This document shows positions 5,382-5,565 of a DNA stretch of 5,565 nt, one piece after another. Where the stretch lies: contig CAKUMG010000458.1 in assembly GCA_934667465.1 (NCBI GenBank), positions 1 to 5,565 on the forward strand, given 5' to 3'. The translations under genes were made by a program, and so were the position numbers. Positions within the stretch are counted from its first letter, which is position 1, and every line of letters starts with the position of its first letter. The notes below the pieces were generated by a model. The model searched no databases and had not been told where the DNA came from. It was given only the letters and a program-made list of their open reading frames with translations. The DNA comes from an uncultured Actinoplanes sp. Its GTDB lineage: Bacteria; Actinomycetota; Actinomycetes; Mycobacteriales; Micromonosporaceae.

Positions 5382-5565
5382 ATGACAGACCCTCGCCACG
5401 GCGTGGGAGACAGCGGCCCGGGTGCTTCGACGCCCGGGCCGTCTGCTTCTCACCGCTCCTCCTCTCCCGTGTCCGCCGAGCCCCGAGCTCGGGCGCCCCT
5501 GCCCGAGCCGGTGTCCGGTGAGTCGGTGCGGGTGCCTCCCGCGGAACACCTGGCGGCCGCAACCC
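5382..5565 (+). CDS. Partial ORF, possibly rsmG 5' end
   Basis: From ATG at 5382 an open frame runs without a stop to the right edge (61 codons and one base). Its visible part is Pro/Ser/Arg/Ala-rich and carries no recognisable domain. By conserved order after jag, the next gene is expected to be rsmG (gidB, 16S rRNA m7G527 methyltransferase). The last residues VPPAEHLAAAT could be the beginning of its N-terminal region, but this cannot be verified here. Third-position GC is lower in the first 29 codons than after 5469. The probable terminator (5414-5441) lies within these early codons, and no good RBS precedes 5382. In-frame GTG codons at 5469, 5511, 5526 and 5532 are therefore competing starts; GGTGAG at 5517-5522 could serve 5532. 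If synteny is broken, parA is an alternative. Confidence 0.45.
   Translation, partial: MTDPRHGVGDSGPGASTPGPSASHRSSSPVSAEPRARAPLPEPVSGESVRVPPAEHLAAAT
5414..5441 (+). terminator. Probable intrinsic terminator after jag
   Basis: CGGCCCGGG (5414-5422) pairs perfectly with CCCGGGCCG (5433-5441). A T-G wobble and a G-C pair extend the stem to 11 bp around the loop CTTCGA. The stem is followed by the pyrimidine-rich TCTGCTTCTC. It begins about 40 bp after the jag stop codon. The stable GC stem, small loop and T/C-rich tail are typical of actinobacterial terminators. Confidence 0.7.

Noticed and set aside
4384..5562. Minus-strand open frame (392 codons) opposite jag
   Set aside because: It is antisense to a clear KH-R3H protein, crosses two hairpins and an intergenic gap, and shows no conserved motif.
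1..5565. Mobile elements, CRISPR arrays, tRNAs, toxin-antitoxin or defence genes
   Set aside because: No transposase, integrase, terminal repeats, spaced direct repeats or cloverleaf were seen; the region is a conserved core locus.

Overview
The window is the dnaA-side half of a chromosomal replication-origin region from a high-GC actinobacterium. It shows no horizontally acquired or novel system. Codon use is strongly GC-biased at third positions, and there are GTG and TTG starts. DnaA has a very long Pro/Gln/Arg-rich linker. The gene order (oriC)-dnaA<->rpmH-rnpA-yidD-yidC-jag is the conserved actinobacterial order. The sequence of DnaA domain I and the YidC N-terminus resemble what I recall for Micromonosporaceae (Actinoplanes/Micromonospora type). 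That family-level placement is inference from memory, not a search.

Layout. Positions 1 to about 350 hold the right-hand part of oriC: a non-coding stretch with several DnaA boxes, including three TGTGGAT cores exactly 10 bp apart. The rest of oriC and dnaN should lie beyond the left edge. dnaA (403-2265) is on the minus strand and is transcribed toward oriC. A 583-bp divergent intergenic region (2266-2848) follows. It carries two perfect TTATCCACA boxes 11 bp apart in front of dnaA, a candidate leftward promoter for dnaA, and a good TTGACC-N17-TAGGGT promoter firing right into rpmH. The plus-strand cluster then runs rpmH (L34), rnpA (RNase P protein), yidD, yidC and jag/khpB. rnpA and yidD overlap by 4 bp, and yidD and yidC are 1 nt apart. 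The yidC-jag gap (148 bp) contains a cluster of strong dyads. A 9-11 bp GC hairpin after jag looks like the operon terminator. The right edge cuts into another rightward reading frame, by synteny probably rsmG (gidB), whose start is uncertain.

Together the genes serve core functions: initiation of replication (DnaA plus its boxes), a ribosomal protein, tRNA 5' maturation, membrane-protein insertion (YidD/YidC) and an RNA-binding regulator (Jag). The points worth a second look are mostly small-scale: the helically phased DnaA boxes, the box pair fused to a hairpin upstream of dnaA, the alternative dnaA start, the yidC-jag dyads, and the terminator lying inside the first open frame after jag.
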